The position numbers and the translations under genes were made by a program. The notes below the pieces were generated by a model, which was not told the DNA's origin, made no database searches, and saw nothing but the letters and a program-made list of their open reading frames with translations. DNA of 64,000 bases from Schistocerca nitens (Eukaryota; Arthropoda; Insecta; Orthoptera; Acrididae). Shown here piece by piece: positions 42,222 through 53,893 of this stretch (position 1 is its first letter; each line of letters starts with the position of its first letter). The stretch spans positions 274,589,503 through 274,653,502 of the forward strand of contig NC_064622.1 in NCBI RefSeq assembly GCF_023898315.1, given 5' to 3'.

Positions 42222-43790
42222 ATGATTAGAATACTGCTGTGGAACTTAAATAATCCAAAAGAGATTGAAACGATGAGAAATACTGCCATTGAAGCCACTG
42301 TTCTCGCAGATCCAGCAACTGGAGATGTCCCCTCCATACCCCTTAGATTAATGTCTATAACAGATGTACCCATTCACCCCTCAGGGGCTCAGCATTCGTT
42401 TGTTGAGTACGGTCTTGGCAACCCTAGTGTTCCTGAGTTGCAGACGGGTACGCGCTGCCAGCCCTCTGTCATTGTAAGCACTGGGCACACTTCAGTGACC
42501 AAAGTGCGGCGCATTGGTGGAATGTTGTGTGTTTTGGAGACCAGAAGTCTTGGCTTCACCATCTTCCCTAGCATCTCATGGGATCTCTATGGAACGGTCT
42601 CATCAAACTACTAGTACTACTGATGGGGCGAGTGTACCGTCGGGTAGTACCTACACCCATTCCTCAAAGAGAGCTCATTTGGTCAGTCTTTCCCAAAAGA
42701 AGTCTCAGAATCATAGTAACAGGGCAACAGTGTGCCATATCACTTTCATTGTATCCAAGCGAACAGGGGGAACCTTTGAGAAGGTCTCCCTTTTCTATAT
42801 TCACAAGGGATTGGAAGATATTGTTGGGTCTCAAAAAAAGTGTCAAACAACTTTGTAATGGAACACGTTTAGTTGAAACTGCTAATTCAAACCAAATATC
42901 TAAGCTTCTGGGATGTAAGGCCTTAGGTGACTATCCAGGTGAGGCTGAGTGGTAGAACACCCTTAACTGTAATAAGGGCATGGTTACCTGCTCCGATATA
43001 ATGGAGGTGGACACTGCTGAGTTATGTGAAGAATGGAAAAACATGGGCATCATGGAATTGCAGACCTATATGAGGAGAGCCAATGGCAAATTGGAAAAAT
43101 TGGCAATACTTATTCTAACTTCTAGTACTCCAGAATTACCTGGACATATCCTTGCAGGCTATACCCGTCTTAAGGTTCGCCTGTTTGTTCCTAACTCATT
43201 GCGATGCTACAAATGTCAAAGATTTGGCTATGCCACTATGGGATGTAATGGGAAAGCTACATGTGGCAATTGTGGAGGCCCAGCTCACAAATCAGGCAAT
43301 TCTTGTACCCTTCTTCCAAAATGTATAAACCGCTCCAAGGATCACCCAGTGTGGGGCAGAAAGTGTGAGGATTACAACAAGGAAAGGAAAATTCAGGAGT
43401 TGAAAGTCAAGATATGCATACACCATGGTGAAGCTAAAAAAGCTTTTAAAGCTATGCAACTGCCAGTTTTTGCTACTTCTTTTGTATCAGTCCTTAAGAT
43501 GCCAATCACTAAGTGTGATGCCTCCACACAAACTCGGACCACAGATTAGAGTACGAACACATCCACTTGTCGATGTACGTATGGGGCAAACATTCCACTT
43601 GAAACTGAGGTCGTTTGGAAGCTGTCAGCAATAGGCTTACCACCTAAGCCACATACCACAACTCAATCTCAGGAGCCAACTAAGCCATCCCTTCAACCCA
43701 GGCAACCAGCTCCTCCCGCCAGTAAAGAAAGTCCTTTGAAAAGTAGTTCTAAGTCCAAGAAAGTGGTAGTTAACCCTTTGGATCAGTGAA
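42222..43790 (+). pseudogene. I-like LINE ORF1 relic with zinc knuckles
   Basis: N-terminal remains MIRILLWNLNNPKEIETMRN; a middle region with TGGTFEKVSLFYIHKGLEDI; then in the frame 42980-43549 three knuckles: CYKCQRFGYATMGC, CGNCGGPAHKSGNSC and CINRSKDHPVWGRKC (about 43205-43370). The third has lost its second Cys (CINR instead of CxxC). Several frameshifts and stops. Confidence 0.75.
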
Positions 43791-43943
43791 CTCTCTCCTT
43801 TTCTGATGGTGACTATGCTCTTGAGGATATGAACGCCCAGCCGGGGGAAACAGAGAGCAAGGAACCGGCTAACGTTCTGCCCTGACCTCGCCGGTAAATC
43901 ACCCCCTCCGATGGAGAAAGAAAAGAACAACCATCACTGAACA

Positions 43944-46330
43944 ATGGCTTCCATAGGGACTTTTGTGTTGCAGTGGTATTTGAATGGATATCGCTCACAT
44001 TTGGAAGAATTGCAGCTCCTTGTCCAGGAGAAACCGTTCTGCATCTGTTTACAAGAAATGCGTCTTAGTCACCGACACCCCTGCGTTATGTGGTTACCAT
44101 GCATACAGAAAGGACGGTACTACTCGAGACAGGGCAAAAAGTGGAGTGGCTGTTTTCATTGATGACAGATGCCACTCGTCTCCTGTCCCTCTTACCACGA
44201 CCACACAAGCAATTGCTGTGAAAGTTCTCACACGCTTTAATATCACAGTGTGTTCTTTGTACCTTACCCCTAATGCAGACGCACTGGCAGAACTCGTCTG
44301 GGTGTTCCCACGCCCTTCCTCCTTGTGGGGGACTTTAACTTACACAATGTGCTGTGGGACTCGCCTTCCGATTGCTCCAGGGGTCGGATAATTGAATGAC
44401 CCGTCCATTCTGGAATATCTGCCTTCTGAACACAGACCAGACAACACACTTCTCCACAGATACAGGGTCTTTTTCAGCCATTGACTTTTATGTTTGTTCC
44501 TCACCTATTGCAGACTCAGTTCAGTGGAAAGTGGCTCCAGATTTACATTATAGTGACCACTTCCCAGGATCCGTCTGCTGACTAGGACACTGGCTGACGG
44601 GAGACCATGCAGGTGAATGATACAAAGGGCAGTTGGTTGCAGTACAGTCGACAGGCTATTTTTGAACAAAAGGGTGTGCACAGGAGACGTTGGTCTGTAT
44701 CACTTATGAGACCCAACAGGTTGCTGCAGAGTCCATACCCTGGTCTAGTCGGACGACGGCGGCGGCCTGTACCTTGGGCTAATGACGACTGTTGGTTGGC
44801 AATCGGGGCCAGATGAACAGCTCTGCAAGACCTCAAACACTGTCCTACTACAGAAAATCTTGATGCCTTCAGATCTGCGAGAGCATAGGCGCGGCGAGTG
44901 ATGAAAGAACAGAAGAGGGCATCCTGGAGGGAATTCATGACTTCCATTAATGCTCCACTTCCACTGCACGAATTTGGGAATCAATAAGATGGATTTCAGG
45001 CAAGGGTAGTACATGTCCTTCTGCGGCCTTGTCAGATAATGGGGTCTTGGTTGACACACCAGAAGACATGGCTCAGGTTTTAGTTGAGCACTTCTTTACT
45101 ATTACTACATCATCCGGACAAGCTTCTGCTTTTTGGGTGTCCTGTAGGACTGCAGAGATGAGAAAGCTCAGTTTCTTCTTGCTTCATGAAGAAGTGTACA
45201 AACTTCTGTTCTCCATGTGGAAACTGGAATCAGCTTCGTCTGCAGCCAGACACACTGCTCCAGGACCTGATGATGAGATCCGTTATGCCATGCTTCATCA
45301 GCTGTGCTCTGAAGCTAAAGGATAGCTCCTCTCTTGTTTCAGTCAGATCTGGTTTGATGGACAGTACCCTACAACTTTGGAAGGAGGCAATATTAATTCC
45401 ATTCTGGAAACCAGGCAGGGACCGTAGCATCCCTAAGAGTTAGAGTGTAGCCCTTACCAGTTGTATGGGTAAGACTCTTGAACACATGGTCAACCATCAC
45501 CAGGCCACTCACAGTGCGGTTTCAGGTGCTACCGTTCCACTCTTGACAACTTAATCGTACGGGAGGTGGCGATACAGGAGCCCTCCTTATGCTGAAACAA
45601 TTTGGTTTGTGTGTTTTTTGACCTCAAAAAGCATATGACAATACTGGGAGGTACAACATCCTTCGCCAACTGTATGAATGAGAACTACATGGACGGCTGC
45701 CACTTCTTATCCAATCGTTTCTGAGGACCTGCTTTTTCGATATTGTGTTGGCTAGGCCATGTCGATTGCTATGTTCAGGAGAATGGGGTCCCTCAGGGCA
45801 GTGTCCTCAGCGTCACATTGTTTGCCATCTCCATCAGTGGCATTTCCTCCACAGTCAGAAGCCCTGTTAAATGCCCTTTGTGGATGACTTGGCAATCTTC
45901 TTTTCTTCCTCTGATCTTATAACAATGATGAGGCAGCTACAGCTGACAATTAGAAGGCTGGAAACTTGGGGCAGGACAACTGGTTTTCAGTTCTCACCTA
46001 GGAAGACTACATGTGTCAATTTTAACTGTGCTTGTCGAAGTTTTAATCAGCTTGTGCTCACAATGGGGAACAATATTTTATGTTTTCAAGACACTGTGCA
46101 CTTTTTGGGTTTATCATTTGACTCAAAATTAACTTGGCTCCCACACCTGAAAGATCTAAGAACAAAGGTCTTGCAGTCATTGAATATTTTTAAATGCCTT
46201 CCTGACAAGACGTTAGATGCTGTCCACCAGGAGGGCATTCGGATATCAACTGGAGCCTTTCGGACCAGCCCAGTTCAGAATCTGTGTGCAGCAGCTGGTG
46301 AACCACCACTCTGGTTTCGGTGACATATCC
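43944..46330 (+). pseudogene. I-like LINE ORF2 relic (endonuclease and reverse transcriptase)
   Basis: Endonuclease pieces: KSGVAVFIDDRCHSSPVPLT (about 44140-44200) and a HYSDHFPGSVC stretch (about 44545-44580). Reverse transcriptase pieces: HTAPGPDDEIRYAML (about 45250-45295), CGFR-like and PQGSVLSVTLFAISI (about 45790-45835), then PFVDDLAIFFSSSDL (FVDD, about 45875-45915) and HFLGLSFDSKLTWLPHLKDL (about 46100-46155). At least eight frame breaks. Confidence 0.72.
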
Positions 46331-46490
46331 TTTGGCTTGATAGGCACTGAAAATCTCAGCAGGACTCAGGCAGGAGGTGGACGGACAGGTGGACCACAAA
46401 GTTATCCCATAAGAGTTCTGTTTTTATCGTCTGAAGTACAGAACACTAAAAATGGGGAAAATTTGCTGCAACAAGCTTTTTAAGCAGTTT

Positions 46491-47075
46491 AAATAACAAT
46501 GTCACCACGGGCTTTGCTTTCTGATTTTCTTGTACGTTATTTCTGTGAGGTGCACAAAAAGTTGTGATAGATTGATAAGTTGGAGGATTGTAGCTAAATT
46601 AGCCTAGGAACAATGACTTTCCAAATTTGAAAATTTCTTTGTGCATTTCCAATTCCTAAGAAAGGTGCACTCATGAAAACAGCTCCATTACCTACCATAA
46701 GTTACAGATTGAGCAGAAATGTGGTAAAAGTTCCTGTAAGTCCTTTGGTGCAATCTGTGTGAACTTAATTGAAATTGAAGACAGTTTAGCTGAGAGGATC
46801 TTCCAAAATGGGTCACTTGATGCGAAATGATCCCTAGGGATGTTGTTGAAATAATGTGCAAATAAAAAAAGACAACTGTGAACCTTCAGTTTTGCCAATC
46901 AAGACTAACACATCACAGTTACACAGTGACTGGGTTGACGCAGCACTCCCAGATCCTACTGCAGTTGTATTTCATTCTTGTCGGTGTACCTGTGAGCTAG
47001 CGATCACCACATACTGCAGACCATTGCCGATCTCTATTGGGTAATTGTCCAGCTGTTCCCTGTGATCTATAGCTT
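46491..47075. other. Unassigned intron 2 DNA
   Basis: No domain, RNA or terminal repeat recognised; may include eroded RNase H sequence of the preceding LINE. Confidence 0.4.
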
Positions 47076-47078
47076 TGT

Positions 47079-49130
47079 ACAGGGAGATCCGGGAAAATAC
47101 TGGGAATTTTTTCGTCCGGGAGAAAACCTGGAAAAACCCGGGAATTTTTTAGAATTCCGGGAACTTTTCCTTGTTTTAGTTACCAGTTAAGTTTTTATGA
47201 TTTTGACTGGTAAGAACCAATACTCTAACGAAGGATATTACTGTATCCTGCTTCTGTGGAATAATGCTGCAGCAAAAAAAAAAAAAAATGGACGAGAGAA
47301 AAAAAACGAATATAAAACTTAAGTCGCACAAAGGAAATGCGCCATATATAACAACAAAACACAGTGCTTATACAAGCATCTGCCAACCAAAGTGTGTCAA
47401 AGGCTTTAGGAAGAATATGCGGTGCTTCCTAACAACAAATTGCCTCCGATGAGCGTGACATGATAGCTGTTTACATTTGATTCATTTGAGCTGTTGCGGG
47501 CGAGCTCTTGTGCATGCACAGTTGAGTCGCCTATGAGTAGTACCTTCTACCGCTTCTGGCTACAGATGTGTGGCTGGGATCCACTATCTAAATTGCTCCG
47601 ATTCGGAAATATCGTAGATCCAGGGCTGATGCACAGAGCCGTCTTAGTTGTAGTGGGGAGGTGGGTAGTCTCCACGTGACCTGTGTTTACGTTTAGTGAT
47701 TTTGCTGTTTCCTCTTCGTTTATTGCTCTCACATTAAATGAAAACAAAACGGATTTCTGTGGCCGGGAGCTACCAAATGAATTAAAATACGCTCGCATAA
47801 TTACGGCAAGCTAAAATATGCTGTTAGTTTCAGGTTTTATTTCCACCTTTCTGACAGTCAAGCATTAATCACCTTGCAGAACAATGAAGTTGTTTTTGTT
47901 GGTTTGCTTTTATTAATATTTTGCGCTGAGGCGGTCAATTTATTTGAAACGAAGTGTTTAATTTCACACTGTTGGCTAGTTTCAACTGTTCGCTGCATTT
48001 CAAGTGCACGTTTTCCATCTTCTAGCTCGTATGGCATTATGCCATAATAAAGAACCAAACATGAGATAATACAGTAATGGTACTCAAGAAAATTTACATC
48101 CGAATCTAGACATACGATTGTGCATTATAAGCCGAATTATGCATTTTAGTATAGTTCACGAAATTCTGATGCTCCTGAAGTATCCTTTGATGTCTTGTAT
48201 CTTTTATGACATAATGCAATGTTGTGCTCTCTGGCAACCGCTGAAATGAACCAATGCCTAACAGGTCACGGGAAAATATTGCAAATGGTGGTTTGAAAAG
48301 TGTTACTTTCAAAGTAAATTTCCTTTTACGCAAGATGAACTATGTGCGAGAATGTACGATGAATTTCTTGAATCACAGAGCGTTTGACTCTAATTTAAAA
48401 ATCAACTCTTTGAGGACGACCATCTAGAAGAATTTTGATCCCAGAAGAACAGACATTTATGCCGTTATTAAAAATTTTACTGGCACATTTGTGTGATGTA
48501 TTTTAAAGTGTAACATGCGCAAAATGATCAGCATTATATGTGGAAGCTTAGCTTCTCTTGCAGCTTATTAATCTTCGAGACCAATATTATTTGTGAAAGC
48601 TTTGTTTTTCTTCTAGCAAAACTATGTATATTAATTTAAACCATTAACTTTTCTTTTTGTGTGATCGCACTACTTAAGAGTTATCTTGCTATTGGTTGAC
48701 TACACTACGTGTCCTGTGCAGTCATCAGCTGCCGAGATCACGTGACATGAGCTATGACTGGCCTACAAAAGCGCGTCGCAATCTCGATTTCATTGCTTCG
48801 GAAAGTAACATTCAGTGTTTGGTGGAATTCGAATTTATACCTCCGTAAAACGAAGAAATGCAGCGTACATGTTGCTGGACGTCAAAGATCTTTCCAAAAC
48901 CTGTTTTCTTCCCCCTGGGTTTCGTTTTCTAAAGTGCCGGCAAATTCTATGTCTGTGTAGAAAACCATAAACATTCTAAGGATTGATAAGTTTTACAGCG
49001 CCGAAGAAGAAAAGTATACTGTCATTTAACACGGAAAAAGTTTATTTTCATCCGGGAGAAAGTGTATTTTCAACCAGGAAATCCGGGAAAGTTCCAGGAA
49101 TTTTTTTTTCCCTTGTCCACCTATACACTC
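47079..49130. mobile_element. Unclassified element with CCGGGAA-rich ends
   Basis: Left end: GATCCGGGAAAATACTGGGA then TCCGGGAGAAAACCTGG and ATTCCGGGAACTTTT (47086-47170). Right end: CATCCGGGAGAAAGTG and AATCCGGGAAAGTTCCAGG (49050-49105), then a T-run. The two ends read alike in the same direction, so they are direct rather than inverted. The 1.9-kb interior is AT-rich without a recognisable protein. Probably a non-autonomous transposable element, class unknown; boundaries approximate. Confidence 0.4.
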
Positions 49131-49136
49131 TGTTTG

Positions 49137-49502
49137 TATTTCCATGAGGCCTCACGCTTCACAAAGTCTATGTATCCACTAGCAGTCTGATGCCACACAC
49201 AGAACTGCCACTCAGGTGACAAGCCGGCACCAAGCAAACAAGAGAAGCCTTAATGGTGCAAGGAATAGAGAGAGGTCTTAGCACTCAGAGACGACACTGT
49301 ACATGTGTATGCAAGTGCTACTTGTGCGAATGCTTGTCAGTTTTGTTTTGCCTGTGTCTGATACAGAACTTACTCCATTAGCTGATTAATACCTAGCATT
49401 CCTTTTCATCATGCCTGTCTGCCACTCAGTGCCTTCACTATGTGGCGAGTAGCAATCCTTTTTGTATTGTTGCCATTCCATCTCAGATTTTCCATTATTT
49501 AT
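49137..49502. other. Unassigned intron 2 DNA
   Basis: No feature recognised. Confidence 0.45.
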
Positions 49503-49504
49503 TA

Positions 49505-50754
49505 GGTTGGTGCATAAGTTTGTAGTGTTTTTCCAAAAGTTTAATAAACATAACATATACGCATAACAGAGACTAGTAATCAATAATATATTCTCCTTCA
49601 CTATTTACAAGAATCTTCCAACTCTGGGATAGCTTTTAGATTCCATGACTGTAGAAACCACATGGTTTTGAAGTGAAGAACTCATTGAGCCATGTTGAGA
49701 GTGGTGCATTTTCATCTGGAAAGGAAATCCCTTGAAGGCTGTTGGATAGAGAGCAGAAAAGATCAAAATCTGAGGGCGCGAGATCAAGTGAATAAGGTGA
49801 TTTGAAATGACTTCCCAACCAAACTCTTGCAGAGTGTTTTTTGTCCATCTAGCAGAATTTGTGCAGGCATTTCGTGGAGCAGCATCACCTCACAGAGTCA
49901 TCATGGTCATTGTTCTTGTATTGTATCTGCAAGACATCTCAGTCTTTGAAAACAAATGTCAGAAGTGATGTTTACACCTCAGGGAAGCAGTTTGTAGTAC
50001 CCCAAACTGTTGCTGTTCCACCAGATGCATAACATTATCTTTTGCGGATGCATGCAGGGCTTTGTATGGGGAGTTGCTGCTTTGTTTGGGCTCTGCCATA
50101 CCTTTCTTTTCCTTATGCTAGCATACAAGACACCATTTCTCATCACCAGTAATGATACAGGATAGGAATGGTTGATGATGAGTAAGTGGAGATACACATA
50201 TGGTCACCTGCTGATTTTTGTGGTTTTGGTTGAGTACACACGGTACCTATACACACAATTTTTTTAACATTTCCCTTTGCAAGCAAATGTTGCACAATGG
50301 TGAAATGATCACAGTTCATCACATTCCCCAGTTCTCGAGTTCTCTGACATGGGTCATTGTGGATAAATGCATTTAAATGATTGTCATCAATGAAGGTTTT
50401 CCTGAATGTGGGAAGTCACTATTGTCGAAACAGTCCTCCTCAAAATGATAAAACCATTTTCTTGCCTTGCCCTGCCCAGTGGCATTATCCTCATACACAG
50501 TGAAACTCTTTCTGGCTATCTCTGGTGCTGTCACCCTTCTATTGAACTCAAACATAACAACATGTTGGAACTGTTCAGATTTCTTCACTTAGTACTCCAT
50601 TTTCTAACATCAACAGCTTCACTCACTATAACCAAATGACAGTATGTAAACTCAAATAGCTACACTGAAGTACAAATGAAAACTGACAAATAAACCTACA
50701 GCAACTGGAATATCAACATGCAAAACAAAAATGCTACAAACTTGTGCACCAACC
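49505..50754 (-). mobile_element. mariner element (DD34D type), decayed
   Basis: 1250 bp, the normal mariner length, between TA at 49503-49504 and 50755-50756. Terminal inverted repeats: left GGTTGGTGCATAAGTTTGTA, right (reverse complement) GGTTGGTGCACAAGTTTGTA. One transposase relic on the minus strand. Confidence 0.85.
49600..50600 (-). pseudogene. mariner transposase relic
   Basis: From about 50588: MKKSEQFQHVVMFEFNRRVT, then KARKWFYHFEEDCF and FPHSGKPS (HTH region and linker). The C-terminal part reads SPYSLDLAPSDFDLFCSLSN (about 49800-49735), where SPDLAPSDxxLF is the mariner third-Asp signature; here the Pro of SPD reads Leu. Many stops between. Confidence 0.8.
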
Positions 50755-50773
50755 TATTAAATAACTTGATGAC

Positions 50774-51850
50774 AGTGTTATGGAAAGGGATTTGTGTGCA
50801 GGTGAGAGAGGTGATGTGATACTGTGAGAAAAATTCTACAAAGCACTGAAAAACCTAAGTTGAAATAAGAAACCTGGAATGCATGATGTTCCTTGTGAAT
50901 TATTAAGATCCTTGGAAGAACTAACCAGGATGCAATGCTCCACCTGGTATCTAGAATATCGGAGACAGCTGCAGTCTTTTCATCCTCCAAGAAGAATTCA
51001 ATAATCCCAGTACCAAGCAGAAAGGATACCAAGAAAAAAATTGAAAAAAGAATTAAAGTTCGGGAAGAAGCAGTAAAAACTTTGAAGTTTGCTGATGACT
51101 TTGTAATTCGTACAGAGATGGCAAAGGACTTGGAAGCTCTGGCGAACAGAATGGATTGTGTCCTGAAAAGATTGAAGATCAACAAAAGTAAAACCAGGGT
51201 AATAGAATGTAGGTGAATTAAATTGGAAGATGCTGAGAACATTAGATTAGGAAATGAGCCACTAAAATTAGTACATGGATTTTGATATTGGGGAATAAAA
51301 TAACTGATACCAGAAGTAGAGAGGAGGTAAAGTGCAGATTTCCAGTAGTAAGAAACACTTCTGAAAAAGAGACATCTGTTAAATTCAGATATAAATTTAA
51401 ATCGTAGGGAGTCTTTTGTGATGGTATTTGTATAGAGTGTAGTATTGTACAAAAGCGATACATGGATTATATGCAATTCAGACAAGAAGAGAATAGACGC
51501 TTTTGAAGTGTGGTGCTGTAGAAGCATGCTGAAGATTAGATAAGTAGATCAAGCAACTAATGAAGAGACTGTCAAATTGATGAGAGGAGCTTCATGGCAC
51601 AAACTGACTCAAATATGGGACAGATTGACAGGACACATATTGAGGCATCAGAGAAGAGTTAGTTTGGTTATAGGTGTAAGTATGGAGGAGGGTAAAAATT
51701 ACAGAGGGAGACCAACACTAGCCTACACTAAGCAGGTTCAGAGAGTGTAGGGTACAGTAGTTAACGCAGGTGTTACATGATTCGGACAAAGTAGACTATT
51801 ATAAAGAGCTGCATCATACAGTCTTGTGTCCAAAGACCATAAAAACAACC
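50774..51850 (+). pseudogene. RTE-like LINE relic
   Basis: Plus-strand pieces: NKKPGMHDVPCELLRSLEEL (about 50860-50925, like the NKAPGxDGIPAELL block), then after a deletion LKFADDFVIRTEMAKDLEAL (FADD, about 51085-51145) and NKSKTRVIEC; finally WHKLTQIWDRLTGHILRHQR (about 51595-51655) and EEGKNYRGRPTLAYTKQVQ, the 'GHILRH ... EGKRGRGRPR' ending of RTE-type LINEs. Much of the fingers/palm is deleted. An antisense scrap of the same family is at 22795-23045. Confidence 0.7.
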
Positions 51851-53193
51851 ATGTGTAAAACCTTTGCCATTGTCTTTTCTTATACCTCACCCTGTAAGCT
51901 TCTGATACCACTTGGTTTCTAATAAACAGTATTGAATGAAAGTGGCAACCATGGTTGTTTCCCCATCATGGTAATTTAAATATAACTCCTTGTGGCTTGC
52001 TATTAAAGTTGCACTATCTTTTTCATTAAATCACATACTTCATTACCCACTCTCTGTTTGAATGCTTAAGGAAGAAAATAGGGTTCTGTTCTATATCTCC
52101 AGTTAGATACCTGTCCTCATTTTCTTTTTTAAAACTATTGTAGATGTTGAAATCTGCTGTTATTTGTCACTACATGAAATATTTCAATTTTCTGTCTCCT
52201 TTATTTTAAGCAGTAGAGAAAAAGCAACTGTTTTTTATACATTTTGCATCATATACCAATTGTGCATTCTTTCTCATTATGCAATATGCATATGTGTTTT
52301 GCCATATACTATTTAAAAAGTTTCTGACACAAAGAATGTTCTTGAATATCTTTATTTGAGCACTGAAGATGTTCAAAAATTATAGAATGCCAAATTGTTT
52401 GTATATTTTAGATTGTGTGCTAAATTGTAAGCTACATAAAGTAGACCTGTGCAAGTAAGATAAAAATAAAAAAAAGTATTAGATTTAGCAGAGAAAGTCC
52501 CTTTACTACACCATTTACAGATAAATTAATTATTGTCAGCCGTAGCATTTGCTGTTTAATCTAAATCATGTGCAGGTTAACAACTGTAGGAAAACACAGC
52601 CTGTAGCTTAAATTTGTCAACCAAGTAATCTTTTCTTCTGTGGTTTCCTGTTTGGGAGGAAGTACATCCTTTGTTGCCATCTGACTTGGGTTTTGAAACT
52701 GGCAGTAAGCTTGTCTTCATAAACTTCCTCTTTGAAATAATACTGTTACACTATTAAGAAAAGAGCTGAAGCAAGTAGATCTGAAGTAAATAAAGTAAAT
52801 CAAATACTATCATAATACCTTATTCTTGTGTCTGCAGCGAGAAAATGTGAACAACAGTAATGATGAGTCTTAGAGTAGTTTTTCTTGTATAAAAATTAAC
52901 TTTTGACCTCTCAGTGATTACATGTTTGTTTTTTGTCCTGGTCTCATTTTAAAAAAATGTACAAGTTATTAATATTGAATAATTAATTCAGTTAATCCTG
53001 ACTCAGAAAGGTACACAGTTTTCTGAAATGGATACTAATTTAATAATGACCCACAAGAGGCGCTTTATTATATTTTATTTACCGCCACCAGTTTTGAACA
53101 ATGGCTCATTCTCAAGCAGTACGTTATAAGATCTTAAATATAAACTTTGTAGAAGGAATGAGCCATTTCAAGGAGGTGATAGAAACTAGTAGC
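51851..53193. other. Unassigned intron 2 DNA
   Basis: 1.3 kb AT-rich sequence with no recognisable frame, RNA or repeat. Confidence 0.5.
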
Positions 53194-53255
53194 ACTTACC
53201 AAATGAAAGTGCTGGCAGGTCGACAGACACACAAACATACACACAAAATTCAAGC

Positions 53256-53282
53256 TTTCGCAACAAACTGTTGCCTCATCAG
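53256..53282 (-). ncRNA. Hammerhead-ribozyme-like core, left arm
   Basis: On the minus strand CTGATGAG is followed by GCAAC-AGTTT-GTTGC (a perfect 5-bp stem with 5-nt loop) and then GAAA. This is the sequence order of the hammerhead core: CUGAUGA, stem II, GAAA. Partner strands for stems I and III could not be found by eye. Confidence 0.4.
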
Positions 53283-53538
53283 GAAAGAGGGAAGGAGAGG
53301 GAAAGACGAAAGGATGTGGGTTTTAAGGGAGAGGGTAAGGAGTCATTCCAATACCGGGAGCGGAAAGACTTACCTTAGGGGGAAAAAAGGACGGGTATAC
53401 ACTCGCGCACACACACACATATCCATCCACACATATACAGACACAAGCAGACATCTCACAAGCAGACATATTTAAAGACCAGTCTTTAAATATGTCTGCT
53501 TGTGAGATGTCTGCTTGTGTCTGTATATGTGTGGATGG

Positions 53539-53540
<2 letters not shown>

Positions 53541-53576
<36 letters not shown>
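53541..53576. repeat. (GT)n microsatellite inside the fold-back repeat
   Basis: 18 GT units; the matching site in the other arm has about five CA units, so expansion followed formation of the palindrome. Confidence 0.95.
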
Positions 53577-53578
<2 letters not shown>

Positions 53579-53690
53579 CCGTCCTTTTTTCCCCCTAAGG
53601 TAAGTCTTTCCGCTCCCGGTATTGGAATGACTCCTTACCCTCTCCCTTAAAACCCACATCCTTTCGTCTTTCCCACTCCTTCCCTCTTTC

Positions 53691-53717
53691 CTGATGAGGC
53701 AACAGTTTGTTGCGAAA
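53691..53717 (+). ncRNA. Hammerhead-ribozyme-like core, right arm
   Basis: Same 27-base core on the plus strand, identical to the left-arm copy: CTGATGAG, stem GCAAC/GTTGC, GAAA. Confidence 0.4.
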
Positions 53718-53834
53718 GCTTGAATTTTGTGTGTATGTTTGTGTTTGTTTGTGTGTCTGTCGACCTGCCAGCACTTTCATTTGGTAAGTCACATCATCTT
53801 TGTTTTTAGATGTATTTTTCCTGCGTGGAAGTTT

Positions 53835-53837
<3 letters not shown>

Positions 53838-53889
<52 letters not shown>
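53838..53889. repeat. (TA)n microsatellite
   Basis: 26 TA units between the fold-back repeat and the next transposon. Confidence 0.97.

Positions 53890-53893
<4 letters not shown>

Larger units (their letters stand above)
42215..46490 (+). mobile_element. Diverged I-like LINE, decayed and 3'-truncated
   Basis: Order as in the intact element at 29761-35709: ORF1 remains (42222-43790), ORF2 endonuclease (43944-44580), reverse transcriptase (45100-46320). Recognisable pol ends before an RNase H. It shares the plan but little nucleotide identity with the intact element, so it is a different, older family. Confidence 0.7.
53194..53837. repeat. Fold-back repeat, complete palindromic copy
   Basis: Left arm 53194-53479 and right arm 53482-53790 are inverse copies, with only CA (53480-53481) between them; the arms differ mainly by a (GT)n expansion at 53541-53576. 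The right side continues to 53837 with the outer end GATGTATTTTTCCTGCGTGG. The unit contains ACTTACCAAATGAAAGTGCT and ACTCCTTACCCTCTCCC and the ribozyme-like core described separately. Related single arms: 55254-55477 and 63686-64000. I associate this family with Penelope-like element tails from memory. A transcript would fold into a ~290-bp hairpin. Confidence 0.85.

Noticed and set aside
50774-51527. 249-codon minus-strand frame
   Set aside because: Antisense shadow of the RTE-like LINE relic, whose plus-strand motifs (FADD, GHILRH, EEGKNYRGRP) are clear.
53101-53475. 124-codon frame with a His/Thr-rich C-terminus
   Set aside because: It reads through the fold-back repeat, and the same translation appears at its other copies; not a gene.
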